A DNA stretch of 7,884 nt, taken from assembly GCA_023453665.1 (NCBI GenBank), contig JAEXTA010000194.1:1-7884 (forward strand). Reading direction: 5' to 3'. Below, piece after piece: positions 1 to 6,517 of this stretch; position 1 is the stretch's first letter, and every line of letters starts with the position of its first letter. The stretch is from Bacteroidota bacterium. GTDB lineage: Bacteria > Bacteroidota > Ignavibacteria > Ignavibacteriales > Ignavibacteriaceae. Under the pieces are notes generated by a model. That model made no database searches and was not told the origin of the DNA. It saw only the letters and a program-made list of their open reading frames with translations. A program made the translations under genes and the position numbers.

Positions 1-53
1 AGTGCAACCCTGTTCTCCCCTTCTAGTACTTCCCTTGGAACGGCTATTATCAA
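1..53 (-). CDS. pntA: NAD(P) transhydrogenase alpha subunit (N-terminus, partial) or related alanine dehydrogenase-family protein
   Basis: Only the first 17 codons, plus two bases of the next, lie in the window; the gene runs leftward past the edge. Reading the minus strand from a TTG start gives MIIAVPREVLEGENRVA. This is the typical opening of the AlaDh/PNT N-terminal domain (hydrophobic strand, VP[KR]E, then the ExRVA segment). The family contains the alpha subunit of proton-translocating NAD(P) transhydrogenase and alanine dehydrogenase. The PREVLEGENRVA wording resembles split-type PntA more than alanine dehydrogenase, but so few residues cannot decide it. The TTG start is chosen because AAGGAG sits 6 bases upstream and no ATG is available nearby in frame. 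The gene is divergent from nfnAB, another transhydrogenase, which fits PntA. Family confidence is fair; the PntA assignment is inference. Confidence 0.6.
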   Translation of the reverse strand, partial: MIIAVPREVLEGENRVA

Positions 54-59
54 TTTATT

Positions 60-65
60 CTCCTT
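60..65 (-). promoter_or_regulatory. Shine-Dalgarno site AAGGAG of the leftward pntA-like gene
   Basis: The plus strand reads CTCCTT, so the minus strand reads AAGGAG, a full anti-16S match. It lies 6 bases before the TTG at 53-51. This decides the start of the leftward gene, and it is unusually strong compared with most other starts in the window. Confidence 0.65.
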
Positions 66-122
66 GTTATTTTCTGGCTGAAGCAATTTAACAATTCATT
101 AATATTGCACAAAATTGTATGG

Positions 123-154
123 TTAGATTTATTCAACCGTATTTAGATTCATTC
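123..154. repeat. Near-perfect 12-base direct repeat, possible operator
   Basis: TTAGATTTATTC (123-134) and TTAGATTCATTC (143-154) match at 11 of 12 positions. Their starts are 20 bases apart, about two helical turns, so both copies would face the same side of the DNA. The pair sits mid-way in the intergenic region between the divergent pntA-like gene and nfnA. A partly overlapping inverted pair, GTTAGA (122-127) and TCTAAC (153-158), brackets the element. The layout would suit a dimeric regulator acting on both genes, but the region is AT-rich and no known operator is recognised. Confidence 0.35.
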
Positions 155-199
155 TAACGCTATAGTAATTATTTTCTTTTAATGTGGGACAATTCTTAA

Positions 200-207
200 T
201 ATTTTTG
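200..207 (+). promoter_or_regulatory. Possible Bacteroidota-type -7 box for nfnAB
   Basis: The sequence TATTTTTG fits the TAnnTTTG -7 consensus of Bacteroidota promoters, 36 bases before the nfnA start, a plausible leader length. No TTG-like -33 element is seen at the expected distance upstream, and such octamers arise easily in AT-rich DNA, so this is only a candidate. Confidence 0.25.
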
Positions 208-234
208 CAGCGAAATTAATATCAAGTATCAGGC

Positions 235-238
235 GGAG
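235..238 (+). promoter_or_regulatory. Shine-Dalgarno site of nfnA
   Basis: GGAG within AGGCGGAG lies 5 bases before the ATG at 244, supporting that start. No other in-frame start with a better site is close by. Confidence 0.6.
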
Positions 239-243
239 CAATT

Positions 244-1098
244 ATGAATAAAATCTTGTACAAATCAAAACTATCTTCAGATGTTTACCTTATGAGAATT
301 CACACACCTCTTATTTCAAATGAAAGACTTGCCGGACAATTTATCATACTGCAAGTGGATGATGATTACGGAGAGAGAATTCCATTAACCATTGCCGATG
401 CTGATCCTAACGAGGGAAGTATTACCATAATATTCCAGGTAGTTGGAAAAACTACATCAGAACTCTCAAAGCTTAATGAAGGTGATGAACTGCCCGCACT
501 TGTTGGTCCGCTTGGTAAACCGACACACATAGAAAAATTTGGCACTGTGGTTTGTGTCGGAGGAGGAATTGGCGTTGCCCCGCTTCACCCAATAGCGCAG
601 GCATTAAAAGATGCAGGAAATAAAGTCATAACAATCATTGGTGCAAGAAATAAAGATCTGCTAATACTTGAAGATGAAATGAAAAAAATTGCAGATGAAT
701 TAATTGTGTGTACAGATGACGGTTCTTATGGAAGAAAATCCTTAGTGACTGAACCTTTAAAAGAAATTTGCGAAAGAAATCCGAAACCGGATATGGTAAT
801 CGCGATCGGTCCACCTGTTATGATGAAATTCTGTGCTGAAACTACCCGGCCTTATGGTGTATTTACTCAGGTATCTCTAAATACAATAATGGTTGACGGA
901 ACCGGGATGTGCGGCGGATGCAGAGTGAATGTAGCTAATGAAGCTAAGTTTGTTTGTGTTGATGGTCCCGAGTTCGACGCACACAAAGTTGATTTTGATA
1001 ATATGATTTCAAGACTTAATTCATATAAAGAATTTGAAAAGGAAATGCACAATTGCTACTTGGAATCTGAAATTGATAGAAAGGAACGGGGAATATGA
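244..1098 (+). CDS. nfnA: NADH-dependent ferredoxin:NADP+ oxidoreductase, small (FAD/[2Fe-2S]) subunit NfnA
   Basis: This 284-residue cytoplasmic flavoprotein belongs to the ferredoxin-NADP reductase branch shared by dihydroorotate dehydrogenase PyrK and sulfide dehydrogenase SudB. A beta-barrel FAD domain covers about residues 1-98, with the flavin motif RIPLTIAD at 45-52. The nucleotide-binding domain follows, with GGGIGVAPLHPI at 106-117 and the IGPPVMM segment at 188-194. The C-terminal [2Fe-2S] loop has C223, C226 and C238, preceded by D218 in DGTGMCGGC. Known Nfn small subunits use an aspartate in place of the fourth cysteine, which fits this loop better than PyrK. In characterised Nfn this subunit takes electrons from NADH and, with NfnB, couples NADPH and ferredoxin redox by flavin-based bifurcation. 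The stop overlaps the nfnB start (ATGA), so the subunits are translationally coupled. SudB is the main alternative name. Confidence 0.88.
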   Translation: MNKILYKSKLSSDVYLMRIHTPLISNERLAGQFIILQVDDDYGERIPLTIADADPNEGSITIIFQVVGKTTSELSKLNEGDELPALVGPLGKPTHIEKFGTVVCVGGGIGVAPLHPIAQALKDAGNKVITIIGARNKDLLILEDEMKKIADELIVCTDDGSYGRKSLVTEPLKEICERNPKPDMVIAIGPPVMMKFCAETTRPYGVFTQVSLNTIMVDGTGMCGGCRVNVANEAKFVCVDGPEFDAHKVDFDNMISRLNSYKEFEKEMHNCYLESEIDRKERGI

Positions 1099-2609
1099 GT
1101 CATAAATCAGCAGAACAGTTATCAAACGAAGCTAAAGAATTAATTGTTGAGTACTTAGATAAAATAGACTCACTAAAAAATAATGAACGAACCTCAATTC
1201 CATCACAGGAAATGCCATCACAGGAACCTGATGTTCGAATTAAAAACCTTGATGAAGTTGCACTCGGCTACACAATTGAACAGGCACGAATTGAAGCAAT
1301 GAGATGTCTGCAATGTGTTAAAAAAACATGCGTTGATGATTGCCCTGTAAAGATCGACATACCCAGATTCATAAATCACATAGCTCATGAAGAATTTGAA
1401 AACGCTGCCGCAGTAATAAAAGAAGCAAGTTTGCTTCCGGCAATTTGTGGAAGAGTTTGTCCGCAGGAGGTTCAATGCCAGCAAACATGTATGGTAGGTA
1501 AAGCATTGAAAGATGTTGACAAAGCTGTTGCAATCGGCAGGCTTGAAAGGTTCATAGCCGATTGGGAAAGATCAACCGGAAAAGTTTCGGTACCGGAAGT
1601 AAAACCTGAAACCGGGAAAAAAGTTGTGGTTGTTGGAAGCGGTCCGGCAGGACTTGTTGTCGCCGCAGACTGCAGAAGAGAAGGTCATCACGTTACAGTG
1701 TTTGAAGCATTCCACAAACTCGGCGGTGTACTTCGTTATGGAATTCCAGAATTCAGATTACCGAATGATATTATCGACAGAGAGATTGATACACTCACGC
1801 AAATGGGCGTTGAGTTCCAGACAAATTTTGTTGTAGGCAAAACAAGAAAACTGATGGACCTGATTAACAAAGACGGTTATCACGCCGTGTTTGTTGGTAC
1901 CGGTGCCGGACTTCCGATGTTTATGAATATTGAAGGTGAAAATTTAGTCGGAGTTTTTTCAGCGAATGAATATCTCACCCGAGCAAATCTGATGCGTGCA
2001 TTTGAAAAAGGAAAAGCTGATACACCGATTTATCCATCGAAAAATGTTGCTGTGCTTGGTGGTGGAAATGTTGCTATGGATGCTGCAAGAATGGCAAAAC
2101 GTCTCGGTGCTGAAAATGTTTATGTTGTTTACCGCAGAACTGAAGTCGAAATGCCTGCGCGTAAAGAAGAAGTTGCACACGCAAAAGAAGAAGGCATCGA
2201 GTTTTATTTTCTTCAAAACGCAAAAAGAATTTTGGGAAATGAAAAAGGTCGTGTTAATGCTATGGAATGTTTGCGTTATGAATTAGGTGAACCGGATTCC
2301 TCCGGAAGACGAAGACCTGTAGTTGTACCCGACAGCGAATTTAATCTTGAAGTCGATACAGTAATAGTTGCAATTGGCAACGGAAGTAATCCATTGATAA
2401 GCCAAACCACACCTGAAATAAATGTTAATAAATGGGGAAACATTTTAGTTGATGAAACTCAAAAGACAAGTGTTGACAGAATTTTTGCAGGCGGTGATAT
2501 TGTGCTTGGAGCTGCTACCGTTATACTCGCAATGGGTGAAGGCAGAAGAGCCGCAGCATCAATTAATAAGATGCTTGCTGAGGAGATTGAGAGGGAAAAA
2601 GTAAACTAA
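1095..2609 (+). CDS. nfnB: NADH-dependent ferredoxin:NADP+ oxidoreductase, large subunit NfnB (glutamate synthase small-subunit family)
   Basis: This 504-residue protein has the GltD/NfnB architecture. The N-terminal iron-sulfur region carries C71, C74, C79, C83 and then C118, C122, C128, C132 (CGRVCPQEVQCQQTC). E125 in this stretch is a candidate for the glutamate ligand known for one Nfn cluster. The first dinucleotide-binding fold has VVVVGSGPAG (177-186), the second VAVLGGGNVAMDAARMAKR (318-336) followed by YRR. The flavin-binding end is AGGDIVLGAATVILAMGEG (465-483). The first 45 or so residues before the conserved PDVRIKNLDEVALGYT segment form a charged, probably helical extension. A stand-alone GltD would need a GltB partner; adjacency and ATGA overlap with nfnA instead identify the Nfn/SudA pair. 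NADPH oxidation and bifurcation at this subunit's FAD are known for the family, not shown here. Confidence 0.88.
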   Translation: MSHKSAEQLSNEAKELIVEYLDKIDSLKNNERTSIPSQEMPSQEPDVRIKNLDEVALGYTIEQARIEAMRCLQCVKKTCVDDCPVKIDIPRFINHIAHEEFENAAAVIKEASLLPAICGRVCPQEVQCQQTCMVGKALKDVDKAVAIGRLERFIADWERSTGKVSVPEVKPETGKKVVVVGSGPAGLVVAADCRREGHHVTVFEAFHKLGGVLRYGIPEFRLPNDIIDREIDTLTQMGVEFQTNFVVGKTRKLMDLINKDGYHAVFVGTGAGLPMFMNIEGENLVGVFSANEYLTRANLMRAFEKGKADTPIYPSKNVAVLGGGNVAMDAARMAKRLGAENVYVVYRRTEVEMPARKEEVAHAKEEGIEFYFLQNAKRILGNEKGRVNAMECLRYELGEPDSSGRRRPVVVPDSEFNLEVDTVIVAIGNGSNPLISQTTPEINVNKWGNILVDETQKTSVDRIFAGGDIVLGAATVILAMGEGRRAAASINKMLAEEIEREKVN

Positions 2610-2626
2610 TATTGATTATTTATTTA

Positions 2627-2659
2627 AATATTATTTTTCGTCTTCTATGGAATAATATT
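2627..2659. terminator. AT-only hairpin between convergent genes, possible weak bidirectional terminator
   Basis: AATATTATT (2627-2635) pairs perfectly with AATAATATT (2651-2659). Two further G-U pairs are possible inside the stem, leaving a loop of about 11 bases. It lies in the 48-base gap between the nfnB stop and the stop of the convergent agmatine deiminase, where a shared terminator is expected. The stem has no G-C pair and neither side is followed by a clear T tract, so termination is uncertain. Confidence 0.28.
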
Positions 2660-3719
2660 AAACTGTTTGTTCGTGCGTCAGGCAATGTATCGTTCCCAAT
2701 CCCCAGACAAGATCCACAGCGTGAATGCCGATTACAGGTCTGTCAGTTATTAACTCTGATAATATGCCGAGTGCTTTTCTGTCATTCACATCATTGAATG
2801 TAGGGACAAGTACCGCGTAATTAGTGAAATAAAAATTAGCATAACTTGCCGGCAGTCTTTCACCCTTGAACATAACCGGTGATGGCATTGGTAACTCAAC
2901 AACATTTAGCTGTGAGCCATCTTCAAGTTTCATATCTTTGGTATGTTCAAAGTTTTCTTCGAGCGGTTTATAATTTTTATCTGCCTGATTTTTTTCTCTT
3001 ACCAGCACAACTGTATTCTTATTTACAAACCTGAATAAGTCATCAACGTGTCCGTGAGTGTCATCACCCGCAATTCCCTTCCCTAACCACAATACATTTT
3101 TTATCCCGAGATATTTTCTGAAAACTTCCTCATAATCTTTTTTTGAAAAACCCGGATTTCTTACCTGCACTTTATCATCCATCAGACATTCTTCTGTTGT
3201 TAGTAATGTGCCGCTTCCGTTTATATCAATACTTCCGCCTTCAAGTATAACTTTTTTATTATTATGCAGAGCTTCAATCAAAGGCAGTTTTAATTTCTTT
3301 GAAATAAATGAAGGTAATTTTTCATCTTTTTTAAAATTATCATACTTTGCCCAGGCGTTAAATCCAAAATTTATTAGAACAGTTTGATCTCCATCTTTAA
3401 TAAATGCAGGTCCAGAATCGCGTGTCCAACCTCTATTCGTTTTAAGTTGATAGAATTCGACATTCTCCATAACAGCATCAACCGACTTCAGAACTTTTTT
3501 AGCCTTTGCTTCATGTTCTTTTGATTCTACAATGATGCGAACTTTTTCACCTCGTGAAATGTAACGGACAATCTCACCATACACCCATGGAATTGGGGCA
3601 AACTTTCCCGGCCAATCTTCTTTATTGTGAGGCCAGCCAATCCAGGTTGCTTCGTGTTTTTCCCATTCGGCAGGTAATCTAACTGTTGATGACAATTCTG
3701 GTTTAATATTTTTTTTCAT
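2658..3719 (-). CDS. aguA: Agmatine deiminase (peptidylarginine deiminase family)
   Basis: This 353-residue cytoplasmic enzyme of the guanidino-group-modifying (PAD/AguA) fold would hydrolyse agmatine to N-carbamoylputrescine and ammonia, a step in arginine-derived putrescine synthesis. Family landmarks occur in order: LPAEWEKHEATWIGWPH near the start (15-31), WTRDSGP (98-104), LEGGSIDINGSG (159-170), the catalytic histidine region DTHGHVDDL (220-228, H224) and the C-terminal nucleophile loop GTIHCLTHEQ with C346. Length is close to the usual 340-370 residues and all active-site segments are intact. No clear Shine-Dalgarno precedes the ATG. The gene stands alone: it converges on nfnB and diverges from the PAP2 gene, and the expected partner N-carbamoylputrescine amidase (AguB) is not in the window. 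Bacterial PAD-type protein deiminase is less likely because of the short length and lack of a signal peptide. Confidence 0.9.
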   Translation of the reverse strand: MKKNIKPELSSTVRLPAEWEKHEATWIGWPHNKEDWPGKFAPIPWVYGEIVRYISRGEKVRIIVESKEHEAKAKKVLKSVDAVMENVEFYQLKTNRGWTRDSGPAFIKDGDQTVLINFGFNAWAKYDNFKKDEKLPSFISKKLKLPLIEALHNNKKVILEGGSIDINGSGTLLTTEECLMDDKVQVRNPGFSKKDYEEVFRKYLGIKNVLWLGKGIAGDDTHGHVDDLFRFVNKNTVVLVREKNQADKNYKPLEENFEHTKDMKLEDGSQLNVVELPMPSPVMFKGERLPASYANFYFTNYAVLVPTFNDVNDRKALGILSELITDRPVIGIHAVDLVWGLGTIHCLTHEQTV

Positions 3720-3792
3720 AGTCTGTTTTTATGTTCAAGTATGTTATTTTGATGCCGAATTAATTTTATTTGTAAAGCAATTTATTCATACT

Positions 3793-3800
3793 CAAAATTA
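3793..3800 (-). promoter_or_regulatory. Possible -7 box for the agmatine deiminase gene
   Basis: CAAAATTA on the plus strand reads TAATTTTG on the minus strand, matching TAnnTTTG, about 75 bases before the agmatine deiminase start. No convincing -33 element accompanies it. The 105-base divergent region between this gene and the PAP2 gene (3720-3824) shows nothing else recognisable. Confidence 0.2.
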
Positions 3801-3824
3801 TCACAAAATCGTTTAAGTACTAAT

Positions 3825-4673
3825 ATGTTTTTCCTGTTGTGTTACAGATTTAACATAAAAATAATGTTGGTATTCATCTTCTTATCCGGCACTGCAATTT
3901 ATTCTCAGGATACCTCTCAAATCCGTTCATCAATTACTGATGACTTATTGTACGACGGGAAAATTTTTCTTGAGGATGCCGGCAGTTACTTCACGCTTCC
4001 GTTAAGGTTTGATACAAACGATTGGTTATTAACAGCAGGACTTGCAGGTTCAACATTATTACTGATTAGTCTTGATGAAGAAATAAAAAATAAAGTCGGA
4101 AGAAATACCATCAGTTCATTCAATGATGATTTCTGGGATATAGGAACAAGCTATGGCGTTGTAACTTACGCTAATCTATTCAGTGCCGGTGTTTACGTAA
4201 CCGGACTAATTTCCCGCGAAGATGAAATTCGGGTAACAGGTCGTTTGCTTTTGGAGAGTCTCACTTACTCTGGTATTACAGTAATGATTGCACGGTACAT
4301 TGCCGGAAGGGTACGTCCTTATTATAACGAAGGTGAATGGGCTTTTAAAGGATTTAATATCGACAATGAATTTCAATCATTTCCATCTGGACATACAGTT
4401 GTCGCATTCGCATTGTCCACTGTATTAGCCGAACGGTTTGATAACATCTGGGCAAGAATTGGGTTTTATGGATTGGCTTCTATAACTGCATTCTCACGCG
4501 TTTATAATAACCAGCATTTCTCTTCAGACGTTGTGATAGGCGGATTATTGGGGCTTGGGACAGGACTTTACGTTGTGAATAGAGAAGCAGAAAGATATCA
4601 GGCGGAGAATGAAAATATAAAAGTTAATTTCTATCCCGGACCTGATAGATTATCACTTCAAATTTCTTTTTAG
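3825..4673 (+). CDS. PAP2-superfamily phosphatase, exported/membrane
   Basis: This 282-residue protein belongs to the type 2 phosphatidic acid phosphatase family, which removes phosphate from lipid phosphates or pyrophosphates on the periplasmic side of the inner membrane. The three catalytic motifs are present: R157-x6-RP (RYIAGRVRP, 157-165), PSGH (187-190) and SRVYNNQHFSSD (224-235), with H190, R225, H231 and D235 in the expected places. The first motif has arginine where the consensus has lysine. A signal peptide spans about residues 9-27, with a likely cut after IYS before QDT. Hydrophobic stretches near 68-83, 113-129, 141-158, 190-203 and 236-251 suggest several membrane helices. The true start could be M14 (3864), since neither ATG has a Shine-Dalgarno, although M1 keeps basic residues ahead of the hydrophobic core. 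Substrate cannot be told; undecaprenyl pyrophosphate, phosphatidylglycerophosphate and lipid A are candidates. Confidence 0.85.
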   Translation: MFFLLCYRFNIKIMLVFIFLSGTAIYSQDTSQIRSSITDDLLYDGKIFLEDAGSYFTLPLRFDTNDWLLTAGLAGSTLLLISLDEEIKNKVGRNTISSFNDDFWDIGTSYGVVTYANLFSAGVYVTGLISREDEIRVTGRLLLESLTYSGITVMIARYIAGRVRPYYNEGEWAFKGFNIDNEFQSFPSGHTVVAFALSTVLAERFDNIWARIGFYGLASITAFSRVYNNQHFSSDVVIGGLLGLGTGLYVVNREAERYQAENENIKVNFYPGPDRLSLQISF

Positions 4674-4739
4674 ATTGACAGGGGTTTATAAGATTTTCTT
4701 TTTGAATAAAAATATCTAAGTTTACTTCAAATTACTTTT

Positions 4740-4744
4740 GAGGG
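4740..4744 (+). promoter_or_regulatory. Shine-Dalgarno site fixing the start of the HD-PycTM gene
   Basis: GAGGG lies 5 bases before the ATG at 4750. A longer frame could begin at a TTG at 4738, but that codon overlaps this site and has no ribosome binding site of its own, so 4750 is preferred. Confidence 0.6.
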
Positions 4745-4749
4745 TTGAC

Positions 4750-5976
4750 ATGACTGCCTTTGTTAACAGTGTCGCCGAGTACGCAACAAAACTTCTTTCA
4801 GAAAAACTTCCTGCCGGATGTGTTTATCACAACCTCGCTCACACAACCGAGGTTGTTGAATCAGTTAAAGAAATCGGTAAACATTCCAATTTAACTGACG
4901 AAGAAATGGAATTAACATTAATTGCCGCGTGGTTTCATGACATCGGGCTCACTGAAAATTATGAAGAACACGAAATGAAGAGTGTTGAATTAAGCAAATC
5001 TTATTTGAAAAGTGTTTCATACCCTGATATCAAGATCGAAAAAGTTTCGCATATGATTCTCAGCACACAAATCCCGCAATCGCCTTCTGATTTGGCTGAG
5101 CAGGTATTGTGTGATGCAGACCTTGCACATCTCGGTAAAAAAGGATACAACTCAAAAACACAACTACTGCGTGCTGAATGGGAGACAATGGCGGGGAAAA
5201 AATATTCGGATTCCGAATGGTATAAAATAAACATAGAGTTTCTGAACAAAACAAAATTTTATACAAAGTGTGCACAACTTTTGTATAATGATCAAAAGGA
5301 AACCAACCTTGTTAAGTTGCAAAAAAAACTCAAGAAAGAAATTATGGAAAAGCCTTCTCACATTACAAACGAGACATTAAATATTGATCCAGTTCCAGAA
5401 AAACCAAAAAAGGAAAAACTTCCTGAACGTGGAATTGAAACAATGTTCAGAAACACAATGCGTACACATGTTGAGTTCAGTGCTATGGCAGACAATAAAG
5501 CGAACATTATGATCAGCGTTAACACTTTATTACTGACAGCTATAATTGCAGTGCTTGCAAGAAAACTGGATACAAACCCGCATTTGATCGTACCAACAGC
5601 AATTATTACTATCGTTAGTCTTTCAACACTTATCTTTGCTACAATTGCAACCAGGCCTAAAATTACATCAGGTGTTTTTACAAAAGAGGATATTGAACAA
5701 AAACGCGCTAACCTTTTATTCTTTGGAAATTTTTTCAGAATGAACCTGAAGGATTTTGAGTGGGGTATGCTCGAAATGATGAAAGATACTGACTACCTTT
5801 ACAAAAGTATGATAAAAGATTTTTATTTTCTTGGGCAGGTAGTAGGGCGAAAGTACAGCTATCTTAGAATTTGTTATAACATTTTTATGTATGGATTGAT
5901 AATTTCTATCATTGCTTTTACAATTGCTATAATGCTTTATCCTGAAGGAACTAATCTTAATCCTTTAATTGAATAG
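4750..5976 (+). CDS. HD-domain phosphohydrolase fused to a Pycsar-effector-like (DUF5706-type) transmembrane domain
   Basis: The protein has 408 residues from the ATG at 4750 (numbering from there). Residues 1-175 form an HD metal-dependent phosphohydrolase domain: H31 in HNLAHTTEVV, H63-D64 in WFHDIG, further H74 and H101, and D122/D124 in LCDADLAHL. This gives an intact H...HD...D metal site. A lysine-rich linker (about 185-230) leads to FRNTMRTHVEFSAMADNKAN, the hallmark of the PycTM/DUF5706 family annotated as Pycsar system effectors. Membrane helices follow near 252-271, 278-300 and 374-396, with an amphipathic stretch between the last two. Known family members with the membrane domain alone are activated by cCMP or cUMP and damage the membrane during phage infection. 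The HD half could hydrolyse a cyclic nucleotide or another phosphorylated nucleotide; its substrate is unknown. No cyclase lies in the window. sixA follows after 14 bases on the same strand, suggesting an operon. Confidence 0.78.
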   Translation: MTAFVNSVAEYATKLLSEKLPAGCVYHNLAHTTEVVESVKEIGKHSNLTDEEMELTLIAAWFHDIGLTENYEEHEMKSVELSKSYLKSVSYPDIKIEKVSHMILSTQIPQSPSDLAEQVLCDADLAHLGKKGYNSKTQLLRAEWETMAGKKYSDSEWYKINIEFLNKTKFYTKCAQLLYNDQKETNLVKLQKKLKKEIMEKPSHITNETLNIDPVPEKPKKEKLPERGIETMFRNTMRTHVEFSAMADNKANIMISVNTLLLTAIIAVLARKLDTNPHLIVPTAIITIVSLSTLIFATIATRPKITSGVFTKEDIEQKRANLLFFGNFFRMNLKDFEWGMLEMMKDTDYLYKSMIKDFYFLGQVVGRKYSYLRICYNIFMYGLIISIIAFTIAIMLYPEGTNLNPLIE

Positions 5977-5990
5977 ACTGAAAAATAGTA

Positions 5991-6485
5991 ATGAAGAAAT
6001 TAATTGTTGTAAGACATGCAAAGTCAAGCTGGGATAATCCCGGTCTTCCTGATTTTGAAAGACCTTTAAATAAACGCGGGAAAAAAAATGCTCCATTTAT
6101 GGCTTCAGTTCTTAATAAGAAAGAAATAAAACCTGAACTTATAATCTCAAGTCCGGCTAACAGGGCAAGTTCAACTGCAAAAATATTTGCTGAGGAATTT
6201 GATTATCCGCAATCACATATTCATTATGATGAAGGCTTGTATGAAGCTGATTCACTTGATATACTCAATGTAATCTCGGCGACACAGGATTATATTGATT
6301 CTGTAATGATCTTCGGTCACAACCCCGGTTTAACTGATTTTGTAAATTTTATTTCTGAAGGCGGAATTGAAAACATACCTACCTGCGGTGTAGTGTTTCT
6401 TACACTAAAAGCAAAATCATGGAACGATCTTTCAAGAGGCTCATGTGAAATAAACTGGTTTGACTTTCCCAAAAGATATTCCTGA
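5991..6485 (+). CDS. sixA: SixA-type histidine phosphatase (phosphohistidine phosphatase)
   Basis: This 164-residue member of the histidine phosphatase (phosphoglycerate mutase-like) superfamily matches SixA in length (about 160) and in its opening, LIVVRHAKSSWDNP (4-17). H9 is the phospho-accepting histidine, R8 its partner, R58 in SSPANRASSTA the second arginine, E82 or E85 in YEADSLDIL the likely acid, and H110 in FGHNPGLTDF the second catalytic histidine. E. coli SixA removes phosphate from histidine of signalling or phosphotransfer proteins; in this lineage the target is unknown. It is cytoplasmic, with no signal peptide. It starts 14 bases after the HD-PycTM stop and ends 32 bases before ppk1, so it is probably co-transcribed with both. 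No Shine-Dalgarno is evident. Pairing with ppk1 suggests a link to phosphate or polyphosphate metabolism, which is inference. Confidence 0.85.
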   Translation: MKKLIVVRHAKSSWDNPGLPDFERPLNKRGKKNAPFMASVLNKKEIKPELIISSPANRASSTAKIFAEEFDYPQSHIHYDEGLYEADSLDILNVISATQDYIDSVMIFGHNPGLTDFVNFISEGGIENIPTCGVVFLTLKAKSWNDLSRGSCEINWFDFPKRYS

Positions 6486-6517
6486 AAATATTCTTATCGA
6501 AAAGAAAAAACTGAAGT

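Noticed and set aside
64..94. TTGTTA ... TTAACAA resembling a Rex redox-sensor operator between pntA-like gene and nfnA
   Set aside because: The half-sites are about 18 bases apart instead of the short fixed spacing of Rex sites, and the left half overlaps the pntA ribosome binding site.
1200..1226. Twelve-base exact repeat CCATCACAGGAA at 15-base spacing near the start of nfnB, encoding PSQEM/PSQEP
   Set aside because: The segment aligns with the conserved family stretch before the first cysteine cluster, where an MPxQxP-like pattern is normal, so chance codon identity is enough to explain it.
1095..2609. Annotating this gene as glutamate synthase small subunit (gltD)
   Set aside because: No glutamate synthase large subunit is nearby, and the gene overlaps nfnA; the pair is characteristic of Nfn/Sud enzymes.
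2612..2797. Short plus-strand open frame of 61 codons after nfnB
   Set aside because: It overlaps the conserved C-terminus of agmatine deiminase on the other strand and has no family resemblance or ribosome binding site.
4675..4680. TTGACA, a perfect -35 hexamer, after the PAP2 stop codon
   Set aside because: No -10-like hexamer lies 16-18 bases downstream; the spacer end reads CTTTTT.
4690..4717. Imperfect AT-rich inverted repeat (AGATTTT ... ATATCT) after the PAP2 gene, as a terminator
   Set aside because: Several mismatches, no G-C core and no following T tract; too weak to call.
4733..4740. TACTTTTG, a match to the TAnnTTTG promoter box, just before the HD-PycTM gene
   Set aside because: It runs into the Shine-Dalgarno and would leave a leader of only a few bases; no -33 element is visible.
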